This document shows positions 24,313 to 32,700 of a DNA stretch of 42,838 nucleotides, piece by piece. Below the pieces are notes generated by a model. That model saw only the letters and a list, made by a program, of their open reading frames with translations, was not told where the DNA came from and made no database searches. The DNA is taken from the NCBI GenBank assembly GCA_041915365.1, contig JAYSBP010000018.1, forward strand, positions 1 to 42,838, read 5' to 3'. The translations under genes and the position numbers were made by a program. The stretch is from UBA6016 sp041915365. Lineage in GTDB: Bacteria; Campylobacterota; Campylobacteria; Campylobacterales; UBA6016. Each line of letters begins with the position of its first letter. The stretch's first letter is position 1.

Positions 24313-24325
24313 TGCCGTTCTTTTG

Positions 24326-24349
24326 TGTTAAAATCAGGCAATTGTAACA
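24326..24349. promoter_or_regulatory. Imperfect dyad upstream of the Crp/Fnr-family gene
   Basis: TGTTA (24326-24330) and TAACA (24345-24349) form an inverted repeat between truD and the regulator gene. A TAAAAT -10-like box overlaps the left arm. Autoregulation is possible but the spacing is not that of a standard Crp or Fnr site. Confidence 0.25.
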
Positions 24350-24364
24350 TCAAAAGGTTTTTCT

Positions 24365-24970
24365 ATGAATTTGAAAAAGTGCTATTTGTTTGATAGTTTT
24401 AGCGATAAAGAGCTTGCAGAGCTTGCCGCCATCTCTTTTGAGAAAAATTTTGCCGCAAAAGAGGAGATTTTTACAGAGGGAGATAGCTCAAAATATCTTC
24501 ACGTTCTTTTGGACGGGAAGGTTGATTTATACAAAGCCAACGCTAAATTCGGAGAGTTTTTTTTGCATTCGATAGAGGCTCCGTCTTTGGTTGCCGAGTT
24601 GCCGACGTTTGAGAGAATACCTTTTCCGGCTAGCGCAAGGGCTTGCGGCAATGTTCGGATACTAAAAATAGAGTTTGATAGTTTCAAAGACAAAATGCTT
24701 TCAAACCCGGATGTCTCATATAAATTCATAAAATCTCTTTTGCATAAAATGAAGATACTAGAGGGATTCATACAAAAAGAGCTAAATCTTGGTGCGGAGG
24801 AGAAAATAATGGCTTTGCTTAGCGAAGACCCGTTAATTTTTGAGATAAAAAAACATGTAGAAATAGCGAAAATGTTAAATATTACTCCAGAGACACTCTC
24901 AAGAGCTATAAAAAAGCTAAAAGAACAAGGGACCGTGAGTGTAGATGGGAAAGTGGTTAGGATGAACTAG
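24365..24970 (+). CDS. Crp/Fnr-family transcription regulator
   Basis: The product has 201 residues, with a cyclic-nucleotide-binding-like beta barrel (about 8-120, with EEIFTEGDSSKYLHVLLDGKV, given in part) followed by a dimer helix and a C-terminal winged helix whose recognition part is AKMLNITPETLSRAIKKLKE. I see no N-terminal cysteine cluster, so it is not a classic Fnr oxygen sensor. Its ligand is unknown. It ends next to the leftward Rieske-flavoprotein pair, which could be a target. Confidence 0.9.
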   Translation: MNLKKCYLFDSFSDKELAELAAISFEKNFAAKEEIFTEGDSSKYLHVLLDGKVDLYKANAKFGEFFLHSIEAPSLVAELPTFERIPFPASARACGNVRILKIEFDSFKDKMLSNPDVSYKFIKSLLHKMKILEGFIQKELNLGAEEKIMALLSEDPLIFEIKKHVEIAKMLNITPETLSRAIKKLKEQGTVSVDGKVVRMN

Positions 24971-24981
24971 AGAGAGGGGCG

Positions 24982-25010
24982 TGTTAAGACCTTGTGGGTC
25001 TTAACATTTT
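24982..25010. terminator. Terminator hairpin between the regulator and the Rieske gene
   Basis: TGTTAAGACC (24982-24991), loop TTGTG, GGTCTTAACA (24997-25006), then TTTT: a perfect 10-base stem. It serves the rightward regulator; the right arm covers the stop codon of the leftward Rieske gene. Confidence 0.8.
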
Positions 25011-25717
25011 ATGATATTTGCGGAGTACTTATCTAGTCTTACTACGACAGCTTTATCTACTTCAGCTTTTGCCTTTGCACTTGAGCCATACTCTTTTTTT
25101 AGCTCTTGTTTGTTCAGGTCAAAAAACTCGGTAAACTGATTTCTGCCGGCGACGCCTACTGCGTAAATCTCTTTTTTTGCTTCATCGGCTTCGAGGACTA
25201 TCATAGCCATATTGTTTTCGGCTGGACCATCGACTTTTTTGCCGCATATTTTTGCGTCAAATACGGATAGATGGGCACAGCATTTGATTAGCTGAGTCCC
25301 TTGCATGCAGCCTGGGTCTTTTTTGCCATAATAGTTTATGACTGTGAAATCCTTTGTAGGATAAGACCATTGGTGTGGGCATATAGCGCTATAAGCAACC
25401 AGGTTTTTGCCTTTACCGACACCGCCTGGAGCCTTATATGCTCCGCCGTCGCTTGTTGTATAATCGGTAGGCTTTACAGGCGAATCAAGCAATAACAAAA
25501 AGTTAGGCGTAGCGGCAAACGGATAATTGAACATAAAAGGCGAGTCTGGAGCTATAGTGTTAAACCAAATAGGCTTTCCGCTAGCATCCGTCAAAAGCGC
25601 TTTTTTGTACATAGTAACTGGTAAATCCGCCGCTCTAGCGTCATTCAAAAAAATAACGCCACCCGCTACCAAAGTAGCGGATACGGCACAAGTTTTTAGA
25701 AAATCTCTTCTTTCCAA
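25001..25717 (-). CDS. Tat-exported Rieske iron-sulfur protein
   Basis: The product has 238 residues. A twin-arginine signal (ERRDFLKTCAVSATLVAGG) ends near ARA-A at 29-31, so the protein is periplasmic. The Rieske [2Fe-2S] ligands are Cys113 and His115 (CPH) and Cys146 and His149 (CCAH). The loop between the two boxes is long (30 residues after His115 to Cys146) and the usual disulfide cysteine of CTHLGC is missing, although Cys137 and Cys147 are near. It lies 15 bases after the FccB-like gene in the same operon and is probably its electron partner. Confidence 0.85.
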   Translation of the reverse strand: MERRDFLKTCAVSATLVAGGVIFLNDARAADLPVTMYKKALLTDASGKPIWFNTIAPDSPFMFNYPFAATPNFLLLLDSPVKPTDYTTSDGGAYKAPGGVGKGKNLVAYSAICPHQWSYPTKDFTVINYYGKKDPGCMQGTQLIKCCAHLSVFDAKICGKKVDGPAENNMAMIVLEADEAKKEIYAVGVAGRNQFTEFFDLNKQELKKEYGSSAKAKAEVDKAVVVRLDKYSANIIKC

Positions 25718-25732
25718 AAGTGCCTCCTTGGA

Positions 25733-27160
25733 TTAGCTGAATAGGTCGTTCATTATACCTTTAAACCACTCATCCGTAGCTTTACCAAGGTTTGGTCTAT
25801 CTGCAGCATTTTCGCCTTTTGCACTTGCCGATACTTTGATTTTTTTCGTACCGTCAGCCTCTACGATGTAATCAACTTTGTGATTTACCACGATAGCCTC
25901 TTTTGGATGACCTTTTACCATAGAGAAACAAGTGTTATCAGGTAGGCTTAGGCCATCGTCTTTTGCTACGCCCAGCTTTGCTGCTATTTGTTTTGCTACT
26001 ATCTTGCCTTGAGAGTTGGCCATATGTCCAGATTTTGGATAGCCGCTTCCTGCCGCAAAGTTTGTCGCAGCGATAGCGTCACCAAGTACAAATACGTTTT
26101 CGTCGGAGCTTCCGTCTGCTTTTAGGGCAGTGTGCATAGGTAGTTTTACAAGCGCATAGCCGTCAGCATTTGTTTTTACGTCCGCCATTTTCATCAAAGG
26201 CGATGCAACGTTTTTAGGGATTATGTTGGCTACTGAGTATTTAACAGTTTTTAGTTCTTTTTTCTCGCCGTCAACTACTTCTACATGAAGAGTTTTTGTA
26301 GCGAAGTCCACACCTTTCAGGTATGTATTTTTGTGGTATTCTATGATGTCTGGGTATAGAGTTTTATAAACTTCCATGAACTGCTTTGGTTTTGCTCCAG
26401 GAGCCGGTCTAGGGTCAAGAATCAACACTTTTGCATTTATTTTGTTCTCTTTGATGAAATTGGCAACCATCGCCGCTCTCTCATAAGGAGCTGGAGGACA
26501 TCTGTATGCACCATCTGGAACAGTTATTATGAAGTTGCCTTCTTCTAGTTCGTCAAGTTGCTTTTTTAGTGCTAGGTGTTCGCTGCCTGGTTTTAGTGCA
26601 GGAGGGCACTCCATTAGGCATTGCGCAGCTTTTACTTTGTCAGCGCCAAATAGTTTTGAATAATCATATTCTATACCGCCAGTTACAACTAGGTAGTCAT
26701 ATCCGATATAACCTTTGTCTGTTTTTACTACTTTTGCAGCTTTGTCAAAGGCGGTTATAGTAGCTTGGATGAAGTGGTATCCATTTTTTGCCGCAGGTGT
26801 ATAATAGTCAAAGCTTAGAGTATCAAGCGTAACAGGTTTTTTCCCAGATGGGTCCATTACGCCACCAAGCCAACAGTTGCTATAAGGACAAGACATAAAA
26901 TTATCTCTTTTTTCGATTACTACGACTTCTACCTCTTTGCTCGCTTTTCTTAGGTATTTAGCAACCGTAAGACCGCCGAAACCGCCGCCGCATACGACTA
27001 CTCTTTTACCTGTAGGCGCAGGCATAAGTTCGTTATGCGCCAGGCTAAATCCTTTTGGTGCTTCAGTGCTTGCAGCATTGTCTGCCGCACATCCACCTAC
27101 TGCAAGAGCAGCAGCCGAAATCCCCGTAATTTTAAGCAAGTCCCTTCTGTTGATTGCCAT
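25733..27160 (-). CDS. FccB-like flavoprotein (flavocytochrome c sulfide dehydrogenase family)
   Basis: The ATG at 27160 is chosen because AGGAG lies seven bases upstream; a GTG two codons earlier is too close. The product has 475 residues. It has a twin-arginine signal (NRRDLLKITGISAAALAVGG) with a possible lipobox Cys24, the FAD dinucleotide fold VVVCGGGFGGLTVAKYL (55-70) and the second FAD motif ENVFVLGDAIAA. Cys221 in YRCPPAPYERA and Cys411 in NTCFSMV match the redox-active cysteine pair of FccB, and Cys91 and Cys96 add another pair (CPYSNC). It should oxidise sulfide or a similar sulfur compound in the periplasm. No FccA cytochrome gene is present; a Rieske gene follows. Confidence 0.87.
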   Translation of the reverse strand: MAINRRDLLKITGISAAALAVGGCAADNAASTEAPKGFSLAHNELMPAPTGKRVVVCGGGFGGLTVAKYLRKASKEVEVVVIEKRDNFMSCPYSNCWLGGVMDPSGKKPVTLDTLSFDYYTPAAKNGYHFIQATITAFDKAAKVVKTDKGYIGYDYLVVTGGIEYDYSKLFGADKVKAAQCLMECPPALKPGSEHLALKKQLDELEEGNFIITVPDGAYRCPPAPYERAAMVANFIKENKINAKVLILDPRPAPGAKPKQFMEVYKTLYPDIIEYHKNTYLKGVDFATKTLHVEVVDGEKKELKTVKYSVANIIPKNVASPLMKMADVKTNADGYALVKLPMHTALKADGSSDENVFVLGDAIAATNFAAGSGYPKSGHMANSQGKIVAKQIAAKLGVAKDDGLSLPDNTCFSMVKGHPKEAIVVNHKVDYIVEADGTKKIKVSASAKGENAADRPNLGKATDEWFKGIMNDLFS

Positions 27161-27458
27161 ATTCACTCCTTGTTTGATTGGTTGATTCTTGACGTTTGTT
27201 TTTTGATTGGATAATTTTTTGTTATCTAATAAACGGCGTTGATTCTATCGATACAAAAATTAAATTTTCTTTAAATTTGTAAATTTTGTATAATTTTTTA
27301 TAATATAAAGTATAGTTAATTGTTTATAATATAATTTAATGTTAGTAGGTAGCAATACGGTCATTTTAGTTTATAAAAATAGGCCGTAAAGATAAGTTAA
27401 ATAGTATATTTTTTGATTTGTGTAGAGTGTTAGTTGATAATTGAATGTTATTGTTTTA
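27161..27458. promoter_or_regulatory. AT-rich control region upstream of the flavoprotein-Rieske operon
   Basis: This stretch of 298 bases has no gene. It contains a 12-base direct repeat TTTATAATATAA at 27297-27308 and 27323-27334, a TTTGATTGG repeat near 27173 and 27202, and a hairpin with arms TACGGTC/GGCCGTA at 27356-27362 and 27382-27388. I see no confident -35/-10 pair on the minus strand. Confidence 0.4.
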
Positions 27459-28121
27459 TTATTTTGAAAAAAGTATTGAACCGACTCTAAGCATATTGGA
27501 GCCCGATGCTATAGCAAGTTCAAAATCTGAGCTCATACCCATCGAACATATTTTTGCATCATATTTTTTTAGCTCATTGAATATCTTTTTGCACACTTCA
27601 AAACTCTCTTGAATATCTTTTTTCTCTTCCGAGTGAGCGCCTATAGTCATAACGCCTTTGAGATTGATATTTGGTAGATTTTGGGTTATTTTGCAATATT
27701 CATCTATGGCAAGCTCAGGCAAAACCCCGGCTTTTGTATCTTCTTTTGCACTATTTATCTGCAAAAGCGCATTTATTTGCATATTTTTTACGTTTGCTCT
27801 TTTATTGATTTCTGCAGCAGTCTCATAAGAGTCTATTGAGTGAATCAAAAATGGTTTTGCATCCAGCATCATATTTATTTTATTGGTTTGGATACGGCCT
27901 ATGAAATGCCACTCTATCGGTAGTTCGCTAAGTGCCGACTCTTTTTCTTTCATATCTTGTATTTTATTTTCGCCAAAGGCTCTTTGCCCCTCTTCGTATA
28001 GCTCTTTTATCGAATCAGCATTCACATACTTACTTGCGGCTACTAGCTTTATTATTGCCTTGTTGTCGTATGCAAGTCTTGCTTTTTCTATTCTTTCTAT
28101 TACGCTTTCGAGATTTGTCAT
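27459..28121 (-). CDS. YggS/PLPBP family pyridoxal phosphate homeostasis protein
   Basis: The product has 220 residues forming a single alanine-racemase-like barrel that binds PLP at Lys31 (KLVAASKYV). Family motifs are FGENKIQDM, IEWHFIGRIQTNK and the end GSNMLRVGSILF. It controls intracellular PLP and amino acid balance without known catalysis. It is the last gene of the leftward operon and its start overlaps the rseP stop by one base. Confidence 0.92.
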   Translation of the reverse strand: MTNLESVIERIEKARLAYDNKAIIKLVAASKYVNADSIKELYEEGQRAFGENKIQDMKEKESALSELPIEWHFIGRIQTNKINMMLDAKPFLIHSIDSYETAAEINKRANVKNMQINALLQINSAKEDTKAGVLPELAIDEYCKITQNLPNINLKGVMTIGAHSEEKKDIQESFEVCKKIFNELKKYDAKICSMGMSSDFELAIASGSNMLRVGSILFSK

Positions 28122-29182
28122 TAAAAACCGCCCGTAAGTCTATTTAGGTCGTTATACAATCCAAGTAACATTAGCCATAGCAAAATAGCCCAGCCGGCTA
28201 TCGTTAGCTTCGTAAAAATCGCTTCGCTAGGCACTCTTTTGAAAATCATTTCATACAAATTAAATATTATATGTCCGCCGTCGAGAGCCGGAATAGGTAG
28301 TAAATTTATTATCCCTAGATTTACGGATATTAATGCAGTTAGGAGTAAAAGCGTAGTTATACCACTGTGTGTCGCATCGTTTGTGGCTTGCACTATAGAT
28401 ATTACGCCGCCGACGTTGTTTAGGCCAAGCACTCCCGTGATTAGTTTTTCTATTCCTATGGCTATAAATTTTGCGGATTCATACGTTTTTTGTAGAGCCA
28501 GACCAATGGCTTCTATAGGATTGTAATATACTTTGATGCTCTCGCCGTAAGGGGCTATCCCTATCATATATCTTTTCGTATTTTCGCCAAAAATATTTTT
28601 TGTTTCGACGATTATCGGTTTTATAAGAATATTTTTTTCAACTTCGTCTCGTTTTATCTTGATATTGATAGTTTTCCCGACGCTATTTTGAATTTTGTCG
28701 CTTATTTCATGCCAATAACTAATTTTTTCACTATTTATTTCTAGTATTTTGTCACCTGTTTTTATGTCGACTACGGCTGCGGCAGAGTTTTGCGATATTT
28801 GACCTATTTTTGGAGTTAAAGTATCTATTCCACCCAAAGCAAGGCCGAAATATATTATTGCCGCAAGTGCTAGATTAAAAAATGGACCGGCGAACAAAAT
28901 AGCCATTCGCTGAAGCGGTGTTTTTGAGCCGTAAGCATCTTTGTCTAGACTCTTCTCATTTGGATCTGCGTCGTTTTGCCCTTTCATTTTAACATAGCCG
29001 CCGAGCGGTACAAGTGACAGTGCATACTCTGTTTCGCCTATTTTTTTTGAGAATATTTTTTTGCCAAAACCTATGCTAAAAACATCCACTCTCACGCCAA
29101 AAAATCTTGCTGCAAGAAAATGACCGAGTTCGTGGAAAAAAATCAAAAACGAAAGAACTAAAAAAGATGCCAAAAATCCCAA
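28121..29182 (-). CDS. rseP: RseP-family site-2 intramembrane metalloprotease
   Basis: The product has 353 residues with four membrane segments. The zinc motif HELGH (His17, Glu18, His21) is in the first helix, and LLPIPALDGGHI supplies the third ligand region in the third. One PDZ domain (about 115-190, with INSEKISYWHEI) lies between. It cleaves membrane-bound regulators within the membrane. The start is TTG at 29182 with GGAG upstream. A sigma-E/RseA substrate is not seen here, so the target is open. Confidence 0.92.
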   Translation of the reverse strand: MGFLASFLVLSFLIFFHELGHFLAARFFGVRVDVFSIGFGKKIFSKKIGETEYALSLVPLGGYVKMKGQNDADPNEKSLDKDAYGSKTPLQRMAILFAGPFFNLALAAIIYFGLALGGIDTLTPKIGQISQNSAAAVVDIKTGDKILEINSEKISYWHEISDKIQNSVGKTINIKIKRDEVEKNILIKPIIVETKNIFGENTKRYMIGIAPYGESIKVYYNPIEAIGLALQKTYESAKFIAIGIEKLITGVLGLNNVGGVISIVQATNDATHSGITTLLLLTALISVNLGIINLLPIPALDGGHIIFNLYEMIFKRVPSEAIFTKLTIAGWAILLWLMLLGLYNDLNRLTGGF

Positions 29183-29206
29183 AATAAACTCCGAATCTGC
29201 TGGTTG

Positions 29207-29737
29207 CTAAAGTTTTGCATACTCTTTGACGTATTCATAGCCAGAGTATAGTGTGATAAGTACCGCAATCCAAAGAAGGGCAGACGCAAAAGGCCAGTGC
29301 ATAATCATAAAACCTATCGCAATTAGCTGAACAGTTGTTTTTATCTTGCCACTCATCGTTGAGGCCACCTCTTTGCCCTCCGCAACTGCAGCCACCCTAA
29401 GACCTGTAATGAAAAACTCTCTTGTTAGAATGAGAAAAATAGCCCAAGGACTAGCTATCCCCTGATACATAAGCCCCAAAAAGGCGGCAAGCGTAAGCAT
29501 TTTATCCGCTAGTGGGTCTAGGATTGAGCCTAGTTTTGTGCTCTCATTCCAGCTTCTGGCTATATATCCGTCAAAAAAGTCCGTAAGACCTGCTAGAACG
29601 AATAAAAATGCCGCACAAAAATCCATCCAAGTGGGGTGGAGATTTAGCGCCGGATTATCTCTATTTAGAAGCAACCAAAAAATTACAGGAGATATAAGAA
29701 TTCTAAGGCTGGCGAGAGTGTTTGGGGTGTTCATCAT
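29207..29737 (-). CDS. pgsA: CDP-diacylglycerol--glycerol-3-phosphate 3-phosphatidyltransferase
   Basis: This integral membrane enzyme of 176 residues carries the CDP-alcohol phosphotransferase motif D-x2-DG-x2-AR-x8/9-G-x3-D-x3-D, seen as LTDFFDGYIARSW and KLGSILDPLADK. It makes phosphatidylglycerol phosphate. It overlaps the upstream reductase gene by four bases. Two ATG codons stand in tandem at the start. Confidence 0.92.
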   Translation of the reverse strand: MMNTPNTLASLRILISPVIFWLLLNRDNPALNLHPTWMDFCAAFLFVLAGLTDFFDGYIARSWNESTKLGSILDPLADKMLTLAAFLGLMYQGIASPWAIFLILTREFFITGLRVAAVAEGKEVASTMSGKIKTTVQLIAIGFMIMHWPFASALLWIAVLITLYSGYEYVKEYAKL

Positions 29738-30501
29738 GTAAACGAGCTACCGCCGTCCGCTATGATAGTCTGACCATTAATCCAATACGAGTCTTGTTTA
29801 CACAAAAATAGCGCTATTGGAGCCATATCCTCTGCTTGCCCCATTCTGCCGAGCGGTGTTCTTTTAATAACCTCCGCCTTTAGCTCTTCGAAATTTGGGA
29901 AAGCTCTTAGTGCGTCAGTTTCTATAGGGCCACCAGATAGTGCATTTACCCTGATATTTTTTGGAGCAAGCTCTGTCGCCGCATATTTGACCATAGTCTC
30001 TATCGCCGCTTTTGAGTTACCGTGTCCGGCATAGTTTTCGGTATGGACTAGATTGCCTGTTGAGCTTAGGGCTACTATAGAGCCCCCGCCCACTTTTTCC
30101 ATTCTTTTTGCCGCCTCTTGAGCCCCTACGACAAAGGCTAGTACTGTTGCGGTATAGATATTGTTAAGCCCTTTTGGCTTTAGTCTCATAAAAGGGGCAA
30201 AACCGCCGACGACGCTTCTTCCTGAGATGATAGCGTTTGATATGAAATAATCAACCCTGTCAAAATCCTTATCAAGCTCTTCAAATACGCCTTTGTATGT
30301 ATCAGGCTCTAGTATGTCAAGCTTGTAGGCTTTTATTTTGACTTCGTATTGTTTGCTTACTTCATCGCATATTTTTTTAGCTTCTTCTTCGTTTGAATTG
30401 AAAGTAAAAGCTATATTTACACCCTCTGCCGCAAATTTATCGACGATAGCCCTTCCTATCCCTCTTGTTCCGCCGCTGATAACAAGCGTTTTACCTTTCA
30501 T
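29734..30501 (-). CDS. FabL-like enoyl-[acyl-carrier-protein] reductase (short-chain reductase family)
   Basis: The ATG at 30501 is preferred because AAAGG lies six bases upstream; an ATG at 30507 is too close. The product has 255 residues, with the NADPH motif SGGTRGIG near the start and the catalytic Tyr157 and Lys164 in NYAGHGNSKAA. That is Tyr-x6-Lys, the spacing of FabI and FabL enoyl reductases, not the Tyr-x3-Lys of ordinary SDR enzymes. The segment NALSGGPIETDALRAFPN is very like the FabL of Bacillus subtilis as I remember it. It would finish each cycle of fatty acid elongation. It lies next to pgsA, a lipid gene. Confidence 0.83.
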   Translation of the reverse strand: MKGKTLVISGGTRGIGRAIVDKFAAEGVNIAFTFNSNEEEAKKICDEVSKQYEVKIKAYKLDILEPDTYKGVFEELDKDFDRVDYFISNAIISGRSVVGGFAPFMRLKPKGLNNIYTATVLAFVVGAQEAAKRMEKVGGGSIVALSSTGNLVHTENYAGHGNSKAAIETMVKYAATELAPKNIRVNALSGGPIETDALRAFPNFEELKAEVIKRTPLGRMGQAEDMAPIALFLCKQDSYWINGQTIIADGGSSFT

Positions 30502-30511
30502 CTGCATCCTT

Positions 30512-31399
30512 TTACTTTAAAATCTCGTATTTGCTAAGCGCTGCTTCTAGTTTTTTCATAGTATCGCTACTAGGCGCAGTTAGCGGTAGTCTAAATTCCA
30601 TATTTTCTATTAGACCGCTAAGATACATCGAAGCCTTAATCGGTATTGGATTTGTTTCGACAAATAGCACGCTGTTTATCTCGTATAGTTCGTCGTTTAT
30701 CTGCTTTGCCCTTAGATAATCGCCTTTAGTTGCGGCATCCGTCATCTCTCTCATTTTGTTTGGAAATAGATTGCCAGTTACAGAGACTACCCCTTTGCCG
30801 CCATTTGCCAAAATTGGATAATTGATTCCGTCGTCACCACTAAGTATCGCAATTTCAGGGACGCATACGCCAAGTTCTACACATCTCTCCATGGAGCCGC
30901 TAGCTTCTTTGATTGCGTATACGTTGCTACATTCAGCGGCTATTTTTTTGACTGTTTGTGGCTTCAAATCTACCGCACATCTTCCAGGAACGTTGTATAG
31001 CATTACGCCCACATCTACCGAGTCGGCGATTGCTTTGTAGTGCAAAAATAGCCCTTCTTGTGTCGGCTTGTTATAGTATGGCGTAATTACCAATATAGCG
31101 TCAGCGCCGGCCTTTGCCGCAAATTTCGCCAAATCTACAGCTTCCGCAGTTGAATTGGAGCCTGCTCCAGCTAGGACTTTCGTATTTGTCCCTTTTGCAC
31201 ACTCTATTGCAATTTCTATACACCTTTTGTGTTCGTCGTGTGTGACTGTTGGACTCTCTCCCGTTGTTCCCATTGGCGAGATTACGTCTATGCCAAGCCT
31301 AATTTGTCTTTTAATCAGCTGCGCATAAGAGGCTTCATCAAGCTTGCCATTTTTAAAAGGGGTTATTAACGCTGTTGCGCTCCCTAGCGGAAAACTCAT
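30512..31399 (-). CDS. dapA: 4-hydroxy-tetrahydrodipicolinate synthase
   Basis: This TIM-barrel enzyme of 295 residues condenses pyruvate with aspartate semialdehyde in the lysine/diaminopimelate pathway. The Schiff-base Lys164 is in YAIKEASG, Tyr135 in LYNVPGR, and the GTTGESPT motif at 44-51 binds pyruvate. It overlaps the upstream peptidase gene by four bases. Confidence 0.97.
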   Translation of the reverse strand: MSFPLGSATALITPFKNGKLDEASYAQLIKRQIRLGIDVISPMGTTGESPTVTHDEHKRCIEIAIECAKGTNTKVLAGAGSNSTAEAVDLAKFAAKAGADAILVITPYYNKPTQEGLFLHYKAIADSVDVGVMLYNVPGRCAVDLKPQTVKKIAAECSNVYAIKEASGSMERCVELGVCVPEIAILSGDDGINYPILANGGKGVVSVTGNLFPNKMREMTDAATKGDYLRAKQINDELYEINSVLFVETNPIPIKASMYLSGLIENMEFRLPLTAPSSDTMKKLEAALSKYEILK

Positions 31400-32700
31400 T
31401 GTTTATCCTTTTTTCTCAAAATTATAGTTGTTTTAGTATCGTCGGTAAAATATTTATTGGCTACGTTGATAATATCCTCTGCACTTAGCTTTGAGAGCTT
31501 ATCTTCATATTCAAGTAGGGGTTTTACATTCCCCCTTGCCATATAGCTTCCAAACAAGTCGGCTACGTTACTAGAGCTTTCAAGGTTAAAGATAAAATCG
31601 GCTTTTGTGTTTGTCTTCACTTTTTCAAGTTCTTTTTTATCTATCCCTTTTGTTTTTAGTTTTTCTATCTCTTTTAGTATCTCTTTTTCGACGCTCTCGG
31701 CCTTGACGCCCTCATTGCATACTGCCATAAAAATAAAAAGCCCAGGGTCTTTGAGGTCCATTGTGTAGCCATATATAGAGTTTACCAATCTTTTTTTGTC
31801 GGAAAGCTCTTTTTGGAGCCTTGAGCTTTTACCGCTAGATAGTATCTCCGATAGTGCCGACAACGCTACTATGTCATCGTGCTCAAAGTTTGGTATTTTG
31901 TAGGCTATCGCAAGCATATCAACGTTTGTATCTTTGTGCACTACGGCTCTTTTTTCACCGTCTTGCTTTGGCTCTTGCATATGGACTTCAGGTATTTGCG
32001 CATCGTTTTTTATGCCGCCAAAGTGTTTTTCGGCCTTTTCAAAAACATCTTTTGGCTCTATGTCGCCCGCAACTATCAGTATCGCATTTGCCGGCTGGTA
32101 GAATTTCTTGTGAAAAGACTTTATGTCGTCTATTTTCCACGTAAGAATGTCATCCATAAAGCCTATCGGTGTCCAATGATACGGGTGATATCCAAAAGCC
32201 AAATTAAATAGATTGAAATACAGATATCCCATAGGGTTGTTATCTGTTCTCCATCTTCTCTCCTCTGCCACAACGTCACGCTCCGGCTGAAACTCCTCGT
32301 CTTTTAGACTAAGATTTTGCATAAGCTCGGCAAAAAGCTCCATTGACTTGTCTACATTTTGACTTGCACAATTAATATAGTAGTGAGTGTAGTCAAAGCC
32401 AGTACTTGCGTTATTGACACCGCCGTACCCCTTTATAATTTCGTCGAACTCTCCGGCCTTTAGATTTTTAGTGGATTTGAAATTAAGGTGCTCTAGCATG
32501 TGCGCTATCCCGCTTTTGCCCATTATCTCGTTTCGAGAGCCGACTTTGTAAAATACGTCAACGGTAACAACTGAGTTTTGTTTTAGCTTGACCGCTACTA
32601 CTTCCATCCCGTTTGCAAGTTTTTTTGATTCATATTTTGGTAAAGCGCTAGCCATCAATACTCCGGTAAAAAAAAATATTATAAACGATAAACGTATCAT
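31396..32700 (-). CDS. Periplasmic M16-family zinc peptidase
   Basis: The product has 434 residues with a signal peptide at 1-20. The inverted zinc motif HxxEH is HMLEH (His67, Glu70, His71), and the distal Glu lies in RDVVAEERRWR. A second M16 domain follows (about 200-400). This is the single-chain, half-length type of bacterial M16 protein, comparable to the PqqL/YmxG group. The place between pyrD and dapA agrees with the C. jejuni order that I recall. Confidence 0.92.
   Translation of the reverse strand: MIRLSFIIFFFTGVLMASALPKYESKKLANGMEVVAVKLKQNSVVTVDVFYKVGSRNEIMGKSGIAHMLEHLNFKSTKNLKAGEFDEIIKGYGGVNNASTGFDYTHYYINCASQNVDKSMELFAELMQNLSLKDEEFQPERDVVAEERRWRTDNNPMGYLYFNLFNLAFGYHPYHWTPIGFMDDILTWKIDDIKSFHKKFYQPANAILIVAGDIEPKDVFEKAEKHFGGIKNDAQIPEVHMQEPKQDGEKRAVVHKDTNVDMLAIAYKIPNFEHDDIVALSALSEILSSGKSSRLQKELSDKKRLVNSIYGYTMDLKDPGLFIFMAVCNEGVKAESVEKEILKEIEKLKTKGIDKKELEKVKTNTKADFIFNLESSSNVADLFGSYMARGNVKPLLEYEDKLSKLSAEDIINVANKYFTDDTKTTIILRKKDKQ

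Noticed and set aside
27356..27388. Hairpin as a terminator for the yggS operon
   Set aside because: No T run follows on the minus strand, so it is more likely a regulatory or incidental structure.
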